Positions 36,222-46,215 of a stretch of DNA of 64,000 nt are shown piece by piece (the stretch's first letter is position 1; the number at the start of each line of letters is the position of its first letter). The notes beneath the pieces are model-generated. The model worked only from the letters and a program-made list of their open reading frames with translations, had not been told where the DNA came from and searched no databases. Source of the DNA: Planctomycetes bacterium syqfu (GTDB lineage: Bacteria; Planctomycetota; Phycisphaerae; Phycisphaerales; Phycisphaeraceae); contig CP087563.1 of NCBI GenBank assembly GCA_020974905.1, positions 4,092,001 to 4,156,000 of the forward strand, in the 5' to 3' direction. Both the position numbers and the translations under genes were made by a program.

Positions 36222-36980
36222 TCACCGCAACGTGGGTTTCACGTCTTGGGGCACATCGCTGATCGGTGCATTCTGACTTAACTGCAACGCACGGATGTAG
36301 GCGACAATCGCCCAGCGATCCTTGACGGGAATCTGTTTGCCATATGCAGGCATGTTGCGAATGCCGTGTGTGATGGTGTTGAAGATGTGTCCTTCTTCAC
36401 GATCACGCACCATGTCGGTGTGCATGGATGTCGGCGGGACCCAGGTGGCCTGCTGCAACTCCAGGGCACGCAGGTGCACGGTGCCTTGACCGTAACCATC
36501 CGAACCGTGACAGGGCGTGCAGTAAATTTCGTAACGCTCTTGCCCGCGTTTGATGAAGTTCTCATCAATGGTCACTTCTTCGGGGAAGCCCTTGAAGTAG
36601 GTCACTTCGAACTTGCCCTGCTGCTGGGTTTCGATCCGTTCGTAACCGCGGTAATAGTGATCGGATTCCTGCACGTCACCAAAGGCAACCGTGCCGGGCA
36701 CCGGTTCACGCATCGCGCGGCCGTCAGCGAAAATCGCACTGGTGGCCTGCGGGCGATACTTGGGTTGCTGATCCATATCCTGGAAGATGTGGATGCGCGG
36801 TTTTTCCGACGTGGTAAACCGACTCTTGGCAATGATCGACAGCGGTAGCCAACTGATCACTGCACCCATCACCAGGATGAACACGATCCAGAAGATCGGG
36901 CTTTTGAGTGTGCCACCACTACCGGGGCCTGCGCCGTAGTCTTCAGGTGAATGCGATTTGTCATGCGAGTGGTCACTCAT
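36222..36980 (-). CDS. actE: Alternative complex III subunit ActE, monohaem cytochrome c
   Basis: One N-terminal helix (about residues 27-47, SPIFWIVFILVMGAVISWL) anchors a cytochrome c domain with a single haem site CTPCHGSDGYG and axial methionine in RNMPAYGKQI. In Rhodothermus-type complexes ActE passes electrons to the oxidase. It lies 2 nt after actD, so expression is coupled. The length of 252 residues is normal. Confidence 0.9.
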   Translation of the reverse strand: MSDHSHDKSHSPEDYGAGPGSGGTLKSPIFWIVFILVMGAVISWLPLSIIAKSRFTTSEKPRIHIFQDMDQQPKYRPQATSAIFADGRAMREPVPGTVAFGDVQESDHYYRGYERIETQQQGKFEVTYFKGFPEEVTIDENFIKRGQERYEIYCTPCHGSDGYGQGTVHLRALELQQATWVPPTSMHTDMVRDREEGHIFNTITHGIRNMPAYGKQIPVKDRWAIVAYIRALQLSQNAPISDVPQDVKPTLR

Positions 36981-36982
36981 GA

Positions 36983-37549
36983 TTAATCCTCAACCTCCTC
37001 GACACAAATCGGCGACAGACTGTTAAGCAGGTCCGTCGTTCGCTGCGTATCAAAGATCGGGTCCGCAGCTTCGATGACAACGACAAAGCGGTCATTGGTC
37101 ACGCGGCTAAATGACTTCTTCTTGAACAGCGGGTTGTAATGCCAGGGCAAACGGTTGAGTCCGAGCATGCCGAACACCGCACCGAAAGCTGAAAGTAAAA
37201 CCGTTGTTTCAAAAATCACCGGGATGTTGGCCGGCAGTGAGAACTCCGGCTTACCGGAAGTCAAAAACGGATACTCAAACACGTTGGCATACCAGGCCAA
37301 ACCCAGACCGCCCAGTAAACCGGTGATCCCGCCACCCAGAACCAGCCAGGGCAGAATCGTCGGCTTGATCCCCATGGCATCATCAATGCCATGAACCGGG
37401 AACGGCGAGTGGGTGTCCCATTTGGTGTAGCCGGCATCGCGGACTTTTTCCGCTGCTGCCAGAATCGCGTCCACCGAGTCAAACTCGGCAATCAACGCGA
37501 CCACCTTCGACGGGGCGTCAGGTTTCTTGGTGGGCATTCCCAATACCAT
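36983..37549 (-). CDS. actD: Alternative complex III subunit ActD (DUF3341)
   Basis: DUF3341 features: an N-terminal soluble region with VVALIAEFDSVDAILAAAEKVRDAGY and WDTHSPFPVHGIDDAMG, two membrane helices (about 68-90 and 110-134) and a C-terminal soluble part with DRFVVVIEAADP. The start ATG overlaps the actC stop as TGATG. It is a structural membrane subunit without cofactors. Confidence 0.92.
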   Translation of the reverse strand: MVLGMPTKKPDAPSKVVALIAEFDSVDAILAAAEKVRDAGYTKWDTHSPFPVHGIDDAMGIKPTILPWLVLGGGITGLLGGLGLAWYANVFEYPFLTSGKPEFSLPANIPVIFETTVLLSAFGAVFGMLGLNRLPWHYNPLFKKKSFSRVTNDRFVVVIEAADPIFDTQRTTDLLNSLSPICVEEVED

Positions 37550-39012
37550 CAGTGCTGCCCTCCTTCATGATGCTCGTCATGATCGTGATGAGCATGTGCC
37601 TGCGGGGTCACGTTCTTGACTTCGGCCATCGCGACCATCGGCAGGAACCGACAGAACAACAGGAACAAGGTGAAGAACAAACCAAAGCTGCCAATGAACA
37701 TCATGATGTCGATCTTCGTGGGCACGAACATGTCCCAGCTCGAAGGCAGGAAGTCGCGGTGCAGCGAAGTCGTCACAATCACGAAACGTTCAAACCACAT
37801 CCCGACGTTCACGCACATGGCAACGAACATCATCACCGGGATACTCGTGCGACACTTCTTAAACCAGAAGAGTTGCGGAGCACACACGTTGCAGAACACC
37901 ATCGTGAAAAACGCCCAGGAATACGGTCCAAATGGACGATTCAGGAACACGAACTGTTCAAAGTGATGGCCCGAATACCAGGCGGTGAAAAATTCAGTGA
38001 TGTAGGCATAGGAGACGATCATGCCCGTTGCCAGGATGATCTTGTTCATGTTCTCCAGGTGACGCATGGTGATGAAGTCTTTAAGACCAAACCACTGACG
38101 CGCGGGGACCGCCAAGGTCACCACCATCGCAAACCCGCCGAACACGGCACCGGCAACAAAGTACGGTGGGAAGATCGTCGTATGCCAACCCGGAAGCTGC
38201 GAGGTTGCAAAGTCAAACGAAACCACGGAGTGCACCGACAACACCAGCGGGGTCGCGAGTGCTGCAAGCAGCAGGTAAGCCTTTTCGTAGCGATGCCAGT
38301 GACGCGAAGAACCGGTCCAACCCAGGCTGAATAAGCCGTAAAGGAATTGGCCGATCTTGTTCTTGCAGCGATCACGCAGCGTGGCAAGGTCGGGGATCAT
38401 GCCCACATACCAGAACAGCAGTGAGACGGTCGCATAGGTGTTGACCGCGAACACGTCCCAAAGCAGCGGGGACCGGAACTGAGGCCACATGCCCATCTGA
38501 TTGGGAATCGGAAACAGCCAGTAAGCCAGCCACGGGCGTCCGACGTGCAATGCTGGGAAAGCACCGGCACAGCAGACGGCGAAAATCGTCATCGCTTCAG
38601 CAAATCGGTTGATACTCGTGCGCCAGTTCTGACGGAACAAAAACAAAATCGCCGAGATCAACGTGCCGGCATGACCGATACCGACCCAGAACACGAAGTT
38701 CACAATGGGAAAGCCCCAGGCAACCGGGTTGTTGTTACCCCAGACCCCCACGCCCTTGGTGATCAGTTCGTAGATGCAGTAAAGGAACATCAGCAGCAGG
38801 CAGTTGGAGATCGCAAATGCGATATACCATGCCCGTGGGGTCTTGCGGAGGTTTAAGTCCGTGACCGTTTCGGTGATGGTGGTGAAGTTGTGTTTACCCA
38901 CGACCAGCGGCGCGCGATGGGTCGGATCCTGGTAGGCGTTGTCGTTTGGCCCCAGAACTTTTTCACCATCTGCCACGGGATTATGGGCGTTGTCACTCGT
39001 CAACGTCGTCAT
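37549..39012 (-). CDS. actC: Alternative complex III subunit ActC (NrfD/PsrC-like, quinol-binding)
   Basis: Polytopic membrane protein of the NrfD/PsrC superfamily with about ten helices and family landmarks [43 protein letters not shown] and [13 protein letters not shown]. It binds the menaquinol oxidised by the complex. The His-rich C-terminus ([15 protein letters not shown]) is notable. It overlaps actB by ATGA and actD by TGATG. Confidence 0.94.
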   Translation of the reverse strand: MTTLTSDNAHNPVADGEKVLGPNDNAYQDPTHRAPLVVGKHNFTTITETVTDLNLRKTPRAWYIAFAISNCLLLMFLYCIYELITKGVGVWGNNNPVAWGFPIVNFVFWVGIGHAGTLISAILFLFRQNWRTSINRFAEAMTIFAVCCAGAFPALHVGRPWLAYWLFPIPNQMGMWPQFRSPLLWDVFAVNTYATVSLLFWYVGMIPDLATLRDRCKNKIGQFLYGLFSLGWTGSSRHWHRYEKAYLLLAALATPLVLSVHSVVSFDFATSQLPGWHTTIFPPYFVAGAVFGGFAMVVTLAVPARQWFGLKDFITMRHLENMNKIILATGMIVSYAYITEFFTAWYSGHHFEQFVFLNRPFGPYSWAFFTMVFCNVCAPQLFWFKKCRTSIPVMMFVAMCVNVGMWFERFVIVTTSLHRDFLPSSWDMFVPTKIDIMMFIGSFGLFFTLFLLFCRFLPMVAMAEVKNVTPQAHAHHDHDEHHEGGQH

Positions 39013-42000
39013 CCAGTCACCTCACTTGTCACGGGGTTGCGCACCTTGGCAAGGTACTTGGTCCGTGGTTTGATGTTCAGTTCACCCAGCACGCTGTAAG
39101 CACGGTTGTTCTTGTGCACCATGGTCACGCGGGCTGAAGGATCGTTGAGATTGCCAAAGACGATCGCGTCCGTCGAGCAGGCCTGCTGACAGGCGGTCTT
39201 GATTTCGCCGTCCTTGACGGTGCGGCCCTCGTTGCGGGCGGGAATCTTGGCTGCGGTAATACGCTGCGTGCAGTAGGTACATTTCTCCATCACGCCACGC
39301 ATACGCACGGTGACATCCGGGTTAAAGACCATCTGCTTGATCGGGTCAATGCTGGCGCCCGGCTGCGTGTCTGGAATGTTGTTCCAGTTCGGCGGATCAA
39401 ATTCACGCGGGCTCTTGGCGTTGTAGTCAAAGTAGTTGAACCGACGCACTTTGTACGGGCAGTTGTTGGAGCAGTAACGCGTGCCGATGCAGCGGTTGTA
39501 CACCATGGTGTTCAAACCTTCGGTGTCATGCACCGTTGCGGCAACCGGGCAAACCTGTTCACAGGGTGCGTTTTCGCAGTGCATACACATCATCGGCTGC
39601 GTCACCACATCCGGCGATTCATCCGTCCGCGGGTCACCCTTGAAGTAGGTGTCCACGCGAAGCCAGTGCATTTCGCGACCCATGAGCACGTTGGCCTTAC
39701 CCACCACCGGCACGTTGTTTTCCGCCTGGCAGGCAATCACACATGCGTTACACCCAATGCAGGTGTTCATGTCGATGGCCATGCCCCAGGCATGCGGGTC
39801 ATTAAAGTCGCTGGGGGCTTCGAAGAGTTGCAGCGCCACACCGTGTTCGTTCTTGTGAACGATCATCTTGTTTTGCTTGTACTCATCGAGATTGATTTCG
39901 CGGACGATCTGCCCCATCTCGCCCTTCTTGCCCACGCGGCTTTCGCGTCCCCATTCACCGACCGCATCAATGAGATGGTGTTCCTGGGTCATGGCAAGTT
40001 CATAGAACCGACCCAGTGATTTAAGCGTTGCACCTGTCGCCACTGAAGTCGCATCGCTTGAGCGGAGCACATAGGTGTTAAAACCAACACCCTTGCCCAC
40101 GTGCCCGCATTGCTCGCGACCGTAGCCCAGAGGCAGTGCAATCGTCCCGGCCGGTTGACCGGGCATGAGGTAGGCAACCGTTTCCAAGCGCTTGCCGCCC
40201 AATGTAATTTCAATGAAGTCACCGGTCTTGATGTTGGCAGCTTCTGCGTCATTGACGTTCAGCAATGCCGGGTTATCCCATGTCACCTTGGTCAAGGTGT
40301 CGGGTGCTTCAAGCAGCCATGCGTTGTTGGCAAAGCGACCGTCGTAGACACCGGATGCCGTGAAGATCACTTCGTAGCCACTGGCTTGACCTGCTTTGAC
40401 GCTCAATGCACCCGATGCTGGCGAAACCGAGACGGGCTTGAGTGCGGTGCCTTCGACGATGCCGCTGGCCAGGACTTTACGCCACGCCAAATCATCACCT
40501 GAGCCTGCTGCTGCTTTGGTCAGCGCCAAGCCGTCGGAGTCTTTACCACCGAGGACAAGGGTGAGCACCTGCGCCGAAGTCTTGCCGTTGAAGAGCGGCA
40601 GGATCATCGGTTGGGTGATGGTGACCGTACCGTCCCATGACATGCCGTCTTCCCAGGACTCAAGGTAATGAGCTTTGGGCAGATGCCAGGTTGAGACGAC
40701 GGAAGTTTCGTCGCGGTAGCCCGAGAGGTGAATTGAGGTTTTCACCTTGCCAAGTGCGGAAGCAAAGTTCAGGTCCACCGGCGCATCGAAGACGGGATTC
40801 CCGCCGAGCATCAACAGTGTATTGACTTTGCCAGCCTGCATGTTCTTGGCCAGCGTCGCGAGGTCCGAGTCAGCTTCGTCAGCAAGTGGTTCTGAGGTGT
40901 AAACCACGCCTTTGCCGACCGCGCCAATCTGGGCGTTGATGCGATGGCAGATGGCATTGGTCGTTGCGTCCAACGCGTCACCTGCGACGATCACCGCGCT
41001 CTTGGCGTGGCTGACTTCGGTAGCAATCAAATTAACAAGTTCTGTGAGTTTGGCATCAAGACTGCCAGTGACCGAAACGCCAGTAACACCAAGCTTGGCG
41101 CCAACGCCGGCGATGACCTGCTTGATCTGTGACGGACGCAGTGCTTTTCGCAAATCCGCAGCACGACCAAATGCCGAGTAGGTCGATTCAACCGCAATCA
41201 CGCGGTTCATCTTGCCTTGATCAGCTGTGCGGCGACCGGCAGCCCAATCACGCGTGGCCTTGAGGTGTGCCGGATGTTCATCAAACAGATCACTGTCAAA
41301 GCTGACGATCAGTTGAGCCTTATCCAACTGCCACTGCGGTCTGAGCGTTTGACCGAAGGCGAGCTTAGTGCCCTTTTCAGTCGCACTTCGATCAATCGCT
41401 TCGTAGCGGGTCCAGGTTGCCTTGGGGAAGCGGGTGAGCAATTGCTTTTTGAGTCGGGCGATTGCCTTGGAGGAAGTCGCTTCGGAGAGAATCGCAAAGC
41501 CTTCACCCTGTGTGGCGTCCAGATCACCAAAATGCTTGGCAGCAAAATTGATGAATGCGTTCCAGTCCGACTCTTTACCGTTATGGACAGCAAAGCGGCT
41601 GCGTTCTGGATCGTAGAGTTCAAGGACCGACGCCTGAGCCAAGGCTGAGGAAGCGCCACTGCTCATGGGATGCAGCGGATTGCCTTCGACCTTGATGGGG
41701 CGGCCGTCGTACTGGCTGATAAGCAGGCCAGCAGCGACACCGCCGAGATTCATGCCGGTGGCATAACGCTCGGAGACGCCGGGAACGCGACCGTCCGGGC
41801 GGGAAGCGAACGGTGCGATCTTTTCTTCGGGGTAACGACGACAACCGGTGAGCGAGACACCTGCCAACGCCATCGAGGCGCCCATGAGTTGGACGAAGCG
41901 ACGACGGGACATGCCAAGCAATTGGTCCGGGTCGTACTGGACAAACTCGTGATCGAGCTTCTCCTGGAATTCGGGTGTGTTGGCGAGTTCATTCAGACTC

Positions 42001-42047
42001 CGCCAGTATTCCCGACCGGTAACGTGTTGTGGTTGGGAGTCTATCAT
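39009..42047 (-). CDS. actB: Alternative complex III subunit ActB (molybdopterin-oxidoreductase-like plus iron-sulfur domain)
   Basis: A Tat-type signal ([17 protein letters not shown]) is followed by a molybdopterin-oxidoreductase-like domain, which in this family carries no molybdenum. The C-terminal iron-sulfur domain has four cysteine clusters: [46 protein letters not shown] and CTYC with a later [10 protein letters not shown]. It relays electrons to ActA/ActE. The ATG at 42047 overlaps the actA stop as ATGA and is preferred over 42056. Confidence 0.94.
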   Translation of the reverse strand: MIDSQPQHVTGREYWRSLNELANTPEFQEKLDHEFVQYDPDQLLGMSRRRFVQLMGASMALAGVSLTGCRRYPEEKIAPFASRPDGRVPGVSERYATGMNLGGVAAGLLISQYDGRPIKVEGNPLHPMSSGASSALAQASVLELYDPERSRFAVHNGKESDWNAFINFAAKHFGDLDATQGEGFAILSEATSSKAIARLKKQLLTRFPKATWTRYEAIDRSATEKGTKLAFGQTLRPQWQLDKAQLIVSFDSDLFDEHPAHLKATRDWAAGRRTADQGKMNRVIAVESTYSAFGRAADLRKALRPSQIKQVIAGVGAKLGVTGVSVTGSLDAKLTELVNLIATEVSHAKSAVIVAGDALDATTNAICHRINAQIGAVGKGVVYTSEPLADEADSDLATLAKNMQAGKVNTLLMLGGNPVFDAPVDLNFASALGKVKTSIHLSGYRDETSVVSTWHLPKAHYLESWEDGMSWDGTVTITQPMILPLFNGKTSAQVLTLVLGGKDSDGLALTKAAAGSGDDLAWRKVLASGIVEGTALKPVSVSPASGALSVKAGQASGYEVIFTASGVYDGRFANNAWLLEAPDTLTKVTWDNPALLNVNDAEAANIKTGDFIEITLGGKRLETVAYLMPGQPAGTIALPLGYGREQCGHVGKGVGFNTYVLRSSDATSVATGATLKSLGRFYELAMTQEHHLIDAVGEWGRESRVGKKGEMGQIVREINLDEYKQNKMIVHKNEHGVALQLFEAPSDFNDPHAWGMAIDMNTCIGCNACVIACQAENNVPVVGKANVLMGREMHWLRVDTYFKGDPRTDESPDVVTQPMMCMHCENAPCEQVCPVAATVHDTEGLNTMVYNRCIGTRYCSNNCPYKVRRFNYFDYNAKSPREFDPPNWNNIPDTQPGASIDPIKQMVFNPDVTVRMRGVMEKCTYCTQRITAAKIPARNEGRTVKDGEIKTACQQACSTDAIVFGNLNDPSARVTMVHKNNRAYSVLGELNIKPRTKYLAKVRNPVTSEVTG

Positions 42048-42733
42048 CTGTGGCAAGTCGAGCAGGCTGTCATGTAAGCGGGGTCGTGAATGTTTAACTT
42101 CTCTTTCAACGCAAGTCCGATCTTGCGCTGATCACCATCAGGCGGCTGCCAGGTCAGGTCTGTGACCTTATCAGCAGGACGCAGGGCATTTTCAGGTTTA
42201 CGGTGACAATCCAGACACCAGCTCATGCTCATGGGCTGGACCTGGGTCACCGTTTCCATCTGGTCCACCCGGCCGTGACATTCCACGCAGGAGACACCGC
42301 GTGTGACGTGAGCCGAGTGATTGAAGTAGACATAGTCAGCAAGATTGTGGACCTTGATCCATTCGATGGGCTTGCCGGTCAAAGCACTTTCACGCACCGG
42401 CTGAATCTTGGCGGAGTCGGGAAGCACCTTCTCGTGACAGTTCATACAGGTCTGCGTCGGGGGGATGGCTGCAAAGGCTGCATCCTCGACCGAGGTATGA
42501 CAGTATCGACAATCAATACCGAGGTTACCTGCGTGAACCGCATGACTGAAGGGGACGGGCTGCTTGGGAGCGTAACCCACGTTAAGCGTCTTGGCGGAGA
42601 ACCCCAGTCCGACGAATGCCGGTAAGTAGGTTGCCGCACCGATCCCCATCAACGCCAAAGCCGGCAAAAGATAATTTGCCCAGGCGGGGAAGATGAATCG
42701 GCTTTCTTTCTTCTCAGAGTCAGTCTGTTGCAT
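42044..42733 (-). CDS. actA: Alternative complex III subunit ActA, pentahaem cytochrome c
   Basis: One membrane helix (about residues 19-40) precedes five haem motifs: CRYCH, CMNCH, CVECH, CLDCH and CSTCH. This count is the family norm. The chosen ATG at 42733 gives 229 residues, close to the usual size. In-frame ATGs at 42775 and 42778 and an open frame up to 42895 make longer forms possible, none with a strong ribosome site. It is the first gene of the act-cox operon. Confidence 0.9.
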   Translation of the reverse strand: MQQTDSEKKESRFIFPAWANYLLPALALMGIGAATYLPAFVGLGFSAKTLNVGYAPKQPVPFSHAVHAGNLGIDCRYCHTSVEDAAFAAIPPTQTCMNCHEKVLPDSAKIQPVRESALTGKPIEWIKVHNLADYVYFNHSAHVTRGVSCVECHGRVDQMETVTQVQPMSMSWCLDCHRKPENALRPADKVTDLTWQPPDGDQRKIGLALKEKLNIHDPAYMTACSTCHR

Positions 42734-43273
42734 CAGCGCCTGCCGGTTACTGGCTAACCAACGCGTCGGGGGCATCATCAATGATTCAGACAACGGCGTC
42801 TGAACCCGGCCATGTTGGAGTCTAAGCCAGTGAGTGAATGGTAGTAAACAATTCCCGTGTTGTGGTGTGGCATACCGTCGCAAACCGTGCGGCATATTGT
42901 CGCACGGGCCAATTTACGTGCAACCACAAGCCTTTCAAAACAAAGCAGTTAAAAAATACACTTTTATCTTTATTCAATAATTTCAACCCAAATCACACCC
43001 TCAAGCCCCACGTTCGGCACGAGACTTGCTAATAGAGATCAATCTATCTTTATTTCAGGTTGCTGATTTAGCCGAATTGACCCCTGAGCCCCAGTCAATC
43101 CCCCAAGCACAACCGCCCCAAACGATATAGTGTGAACACGACAGGGCCGAATTGCGATTGCCTGGTAAAACTATCAGACAAATCACGTCGATAGAATGAA
43201 AAATTGGGAAGAATAATCTCCACAATAGCCGACTGCCCAGCAGTAACCAGTACACAAACGCAAGGAACCTCTG
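42734..43273. other. Divergent intergenic region, act-cox operon / CheY-like gene
   Basis: About 380-540 nt, depending on the true actA start, between actA (minus) and the receiver gene (plus). It is AT-rich in the middle (42950-43080) and must hold the act-cox promoter. I see no clear sigma54 or FNR-like palindrome and no convincing ORF. Confidence 0.4.
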
Positions 43274-43663
43274 ATGAACAGCATCCTGATTATTGACGAC
43301 GACCCATGGATTCGTTCACTACTCGGTCACGTCTGCCAACAAATGGGCCATGCTGTTATCTTTGCTTCCGATGGCGATCGCGGCCTCAGCGCCCTCAAGG
43401 ACAATCCACAGGTCCAACTGATCATTCTGGATATGCAGATGCCCAACCTCAACGGCTTGCAGGTCACCAAAACCATCCGCCAGGACCCGACGCATGACAA
43501 CCTGCCGATCATCATGGTCAGCGGCTTTGTCCAGGCTCACGAAGTCAGCGACATTCTCCGGGCAGGCGTCAACCGCTTTGTCCCCAAGCCCATCGACAAC
43601 GATCAACTCCGCCAGTACATCGGCGACATGATGGAACAGGCCTGTGCCGCCAAGGCCGGTTAA
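43274..43663 (+). CDS. Stand-alone response-regulator receiver domain (CheY-like)
   Basis: A single 129-residue receiver with an intact phosphorylation site: acidic D8-D9-D10, acceptor D53 in IILDMQMPNLNG, S83 in IIMVSGF and K105 in FVPKPID. There is no output domain, so it acts by protein contact. An AGGAA site precedes the ATG. No cognate kinase is in the window; the nearest genes are divergent act-cox and convergent prepilin-like genes. Confidence 0.9.
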   Translation: MNSILIIDDDPWIRSLLGHVCQQMGHAVIFASDGDRGLSALKDNPQVQLIILDMQMPNLNGLQVTKTIRQDPTHDNLPIIMVSGFVQAHEVSDILRAGVNRFVPKPIDNDQLRQYIGDMMEQACAAKAG

Positions 43664-43704
43664 CTGTATTGATCACACCCGATCAAGCCTCCCGCCAAAT
43701 AAAA

Positions 43705-43742
43705 ACGCATGAGCGTCAGATGATGCTCATGCGTTTGTTTTG
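43705..43742. terminator. Bidirectional terminator between convergent genes
   Basis: ACGCATGAGC (43705-43714) pairs perfectly with GCTCATGCGT (43725-43734), flanked by an A-rich run on the left and TTTGTTTT on the right. It can end the receiver gene on the plus strand and the prepilin-like gene on the minus strand. Confidence 0.8.
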
Positions 43743-43759
43743 ATCTGTCGAGATGGGTG

Positions 43760-44494
43760 TCAATCAATAAAGCCAAACGAATCGATGACGCCCTTCAAAT
43801 CGCGATGTCTGTAGAAGTAGTTGAATTTGCTTAACTGCCCTACTGCATGACCATCCATAAACAGGACACTGGGTCGCTGTTCGTGAGCATCCAGCGAGAT
43901 TGATGTCCGGTTGGCAAAAGCATGCTGCGTCCAGGTGTTGGCATTGGTGTTTTGAATCGCATCAAAGACCCAGACCATTTTGGACATGTGCAGACCAACG
44001 GGCACTTCATCATCCGGTGCATGCCAGTTACTGCTATTGTCAGTGTATCCCGAATGCGTGATCGTGCTGCCAAATTTGAAATAGGTGGGATAAGTCGGCG
44101 AGGTACCGTTGGTCCCGCGATAGGAGTACGTACGCAAATACCGCCAATCACCTGACGGATTGATTTGCCAGGTCGGCAGTTCCGGGCAAGCCAGGATCGT
44201 TGGCCCCTTGGCCACGTAATCCTTGACATACCCCTGTTTCATCAGCAGGTATCCCCAATACTTGTACGCCCCTGTCGCCCAGCCGCCCGAACCAGCAGGC
44301 GCCCAATCCTTGAAATCACCCACATACTGCGTCAGACACACCCCGGTCTGACGAACGTTTGCCAAACACTGAATGCTTCGCGCAGCAACCCGGGCTTTAC
44401 GCAATGCAGGCAACAAAATGGAAATCAAAATCGCGATGATCGAGATCACCACCAACAATTCAATCAGCGTAAAGGCTTTAACCCGAGTTTTCAT
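43760..44494 (-). CDS. Prepilin-type N-terminal cleavage/methylation protein with FMDGH tail
   Basis: The ATG at 44494 has a strong AGGAGGAA site. [20 protein letters not shown] is a type IV prepilin signal with one membrane helix. The globular part is Trp/Tyr/Gly-rich and ends with [15 protein letters not shown], the same tail as the protein at 20811. The gene is divergent from a LacI-type regulator, and the shared intergenic region carries several operator-like palindromes, so sugar-responsive control is likely. Confidence 0.88.
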   Translation of the reverse strand: MKTRVKAFTLIELLVVISIIAILISILLPALRKARVAARSIQCLANVRQTGVCLTQYVGDFKDWAPAGSGGWATGAYKYWGYLLMKQGYVKDYVAKGPTILACPELPTWQINPSGDWRYLRTYSYRGTNGTSPTYPTYFKFGSTITHSGYTDNSSNWHAPDDEVPVGLHMSKMVWVFDAIQNTNANTWTQHAFANRTSISLDAHEQRPSVLFMDGHAVGQLSKFNYFYRHRDLKGVIDSFGFID

Positions 44495-44624
44495 GCTGGT
44501 TCCTCCTGTAGATTGCACAGGCCCGTATTGACTTGATCGACCGAATCCGGATCGAACTTTTCCACCTTGCCATGGCCTATGTTGAACCATCCCCCGAGCG
44601 TTAACTTAAATTTTCATTTAATTT

Positions 44625-44775
44625 TGAATCGCATTCATATTTGAACACGTTCAATTCTATGGTCAAAAACGCATAGAGGTCAATATTTCACGTCAAAAAA
44701 TTTGGAATAGCATTCATTTTTTTAAACCGGCGCTTGACTCGTTCAATTATTGGATGAATAATGAATACGCATTCA
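44625..44775. promoter_or_regulatory. Cluster of LacI-type operator palindromes
   Basis: Five related palindromes lie between the prepilin-like gene and the LacI gene: TGAATCGCATTCA (44625-44637), TTGAACACGTTCAA (44641-44654), GAATAGCATTC (44705-44715), TTGACTCGTTCAA (44734-44746) and TGAATACGCATTCA (44762-44775). Central C-G and flanking TGAA/TTCA are typical of LacI-family sites. The last overlaps the first possible LacI start codon, pointing to autorepression. Confidence 0.6.
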
Positions 44776-45861
44776 ATGTTGACCAATAAACCCACCATTG
44801 CCAAAGCCACCATCGGCGTGAAGGAACTTGCCCAGCACGCAGGCGTCTCCGTCGGCACCGTCAGCCGCGTGCTCAACGGCGAGATATCCGTCTCACCCAA
44901 GCGACGGGAAGCCGTCCAGAAAGCCATCCAATCCCTTGGCTACAAAAGGACTTCCGCAGCGCAGATGCTCGCCTCCCGACGCTCCCGATCCATCACGCAC
45001 ACCGGCAATATCGCCATGGTCTTCGTCGGCATGAGCGAGAATTGGCAGGGGCACCCCACCACCGCTGCCCTGATCAACGGCGTGGATCAAGCCTGCAATG
45101 ACAGCTCCTTCCACCCCCTGCTTGAGACCTGCACCGACGATCGGCACCTGCCCCGCTGCATTGCCAACGGCAAAGTCGACGGCCTGCTCATCAAGTCCAG
45201 CAACGTCGTCCCCCGATTCCTCGACCAACTCCCCGACTACCTGCCCCGTGTCCTCGTGGGTATGGCTGAACCGACATTGGCCTGCAACCAGGTGCTCCCG
45301 GATCACCGCGCTTCAGCATGGATTGCCACCCAGCATCTCTGGGACAAGGGACACCGGCGGATTGCCTTTGTGAACAATCAGGACATGCATCGGATTTTCA
45401 TCAGCCGGTTCCAGGCCTACGAACAACTGCTCCGATCCCGCAGAGCCTATGACCCGCAACTGGTGGTGCGCAATGAAGACCCGCCGGGCTTTGAGCCGGA
45501 GGTCAATTTCCCGGACATGACCTATGCGGTGGATCAACTCTGGGCATTGGACGATCCGCCGACCGCGATCGTTGCCGCCAACGACTGGATGGCTGCCGGT
45601 CTCTACCAGGCGCTGAAAAAGCGCGGCCTCACCGTCGGCAAAGAGGTCAGCGTCATCGGCTTCGACAACGTCCTTTCGGTCTGCTGCATGCTCGAACCGC
45701 AACTCACCAGCTATGAAATCCCACTGCAGGATGTCAGCCGACATGCCACGCGACTACTGATGAATCTCATCGAGAACCCAGCAGACAATCTCAACCACGC
45801 CACGCAAATGCTCCCCGGACGACTCATCGAACGCGACTCGGTTGTTGATCTGAATGCATAA
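44761..45861 (+). CDS. LacI-family transcription regulator
   Basis: The N-terminal helix-turn-helix (about residues 18-45) reads IGVKELAQHAGVSVGTVSRV with LN and the hinge helix SAAQMLASRRSR. The C-terminal ~290 residues are a sugar-binding domain (DGLLIKSSNVV, AIVAANDWMAAGLYQALKKRG, VSVIGFDNV). A TTGACT at 44734 and AATAAT at 44757 could be the promoter, which would start transcription near 44768 and favour the ATG at 44776; then the operator at 44762-44775 covers the start site. The effector sugar is unknown. Confidence 0.9.
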   Translation: MNTHSMLTNKPTIAKATIGVKELAQHAGVSVGTVSRVLNGEISVSPKRREAVQKAIQSLGYKRTSAAQMLASRRSRSITHTGNIAMVFVGMSENWQGHPTTAALINGVDQACNDSSFHPLLETCTDDRHLPRCIANGKVDGLLIKSSNVVPRFLDQLPDYLPRVLVGMAEPTLACNQVLPDHRASAWIATQHLWDKGHRRIAFVNNQDMHRIFISRFQAYEQLLRSRRAYDPQLVVRNEDPPGFEPEVNFPDMTYAVDQLWALDDPPTAIVAANDWMAAGLYQALKKRGLTVGKEVSVIGFDNVLSVCCMLEPQLTSYEIPLQDVSRHATRLLMNLIENPADNLNHATQMLPGRLIERDSVVDLNA

Positions 45862-46010
45862 AGCCTTCAGATTGGCAGTGAAAATCAAAGCCGCTGGAAG
45901 CCGAAGGATTCCCGCGGGTGCCTTGGCAGGCGGTAAATGATTGTTCAAAACACGATGCGCACACACGCCACACTGGGCGTCACACTCATGCCAAGACATG
46001 ATGGCCTGCA

Positions 46011-46056
46011 AAATGCAAAAGAGCACAGGCAGCGAGATAAGTTGCTACCTGTGCTC
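46011..46056 (-). terminator. Terminator downstream of tRNA-Leu
   Basis: On the minus strand GAGCACAGG and CCTGTGCTC arms enclose a partly paired AGC/GCT inner stem, followed by TTTTGCATTTT. It begins 9 nt after the tRNA 3' end. Confidence 0.7.
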
Positions 46057-46065
46057 TTGTTGTAA

Positions 46066-46152
46066 TGGCCCGAGCGGGGGTCGAACCCGCACGACCGTAT
46101 GAGGGCCAACGGATTTTAAGTCCGTCGCGTCTGCCAATTCCGCCATCGGGCC
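46066..46152 (-). tRNA. tRNA-Leu(UAA)
   Basis: A full class II cloverleaf of 87 nt: acceptor GGCCCGA/TCGGGCC, D-arm with GGCAGACGCG, anticodon loop CTTAAAA (anticodon UAA), long variable arm, and GGTTCGACCCC T-arm. CCA is not encoded. An intact terminator follows at its 3' side, while the phage-like integrase lies on its 5' side. Confidence 0.95.
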
Positions 46153-46215
46153 TTGTCTTACTTATTCCCTTAAATACCGTGAATTTAGGTGTTTCAGGGA
46201 AATCAGCATCATTTT

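Noticed and set aside
37552-38334. Plus-strand 260-codon frame antisense to actC
   Set aside because: It is a shadow of a well-supported membrane subunit; its composition (His/Gln/Arg-rich) reflects antisense reading of membrane helices.
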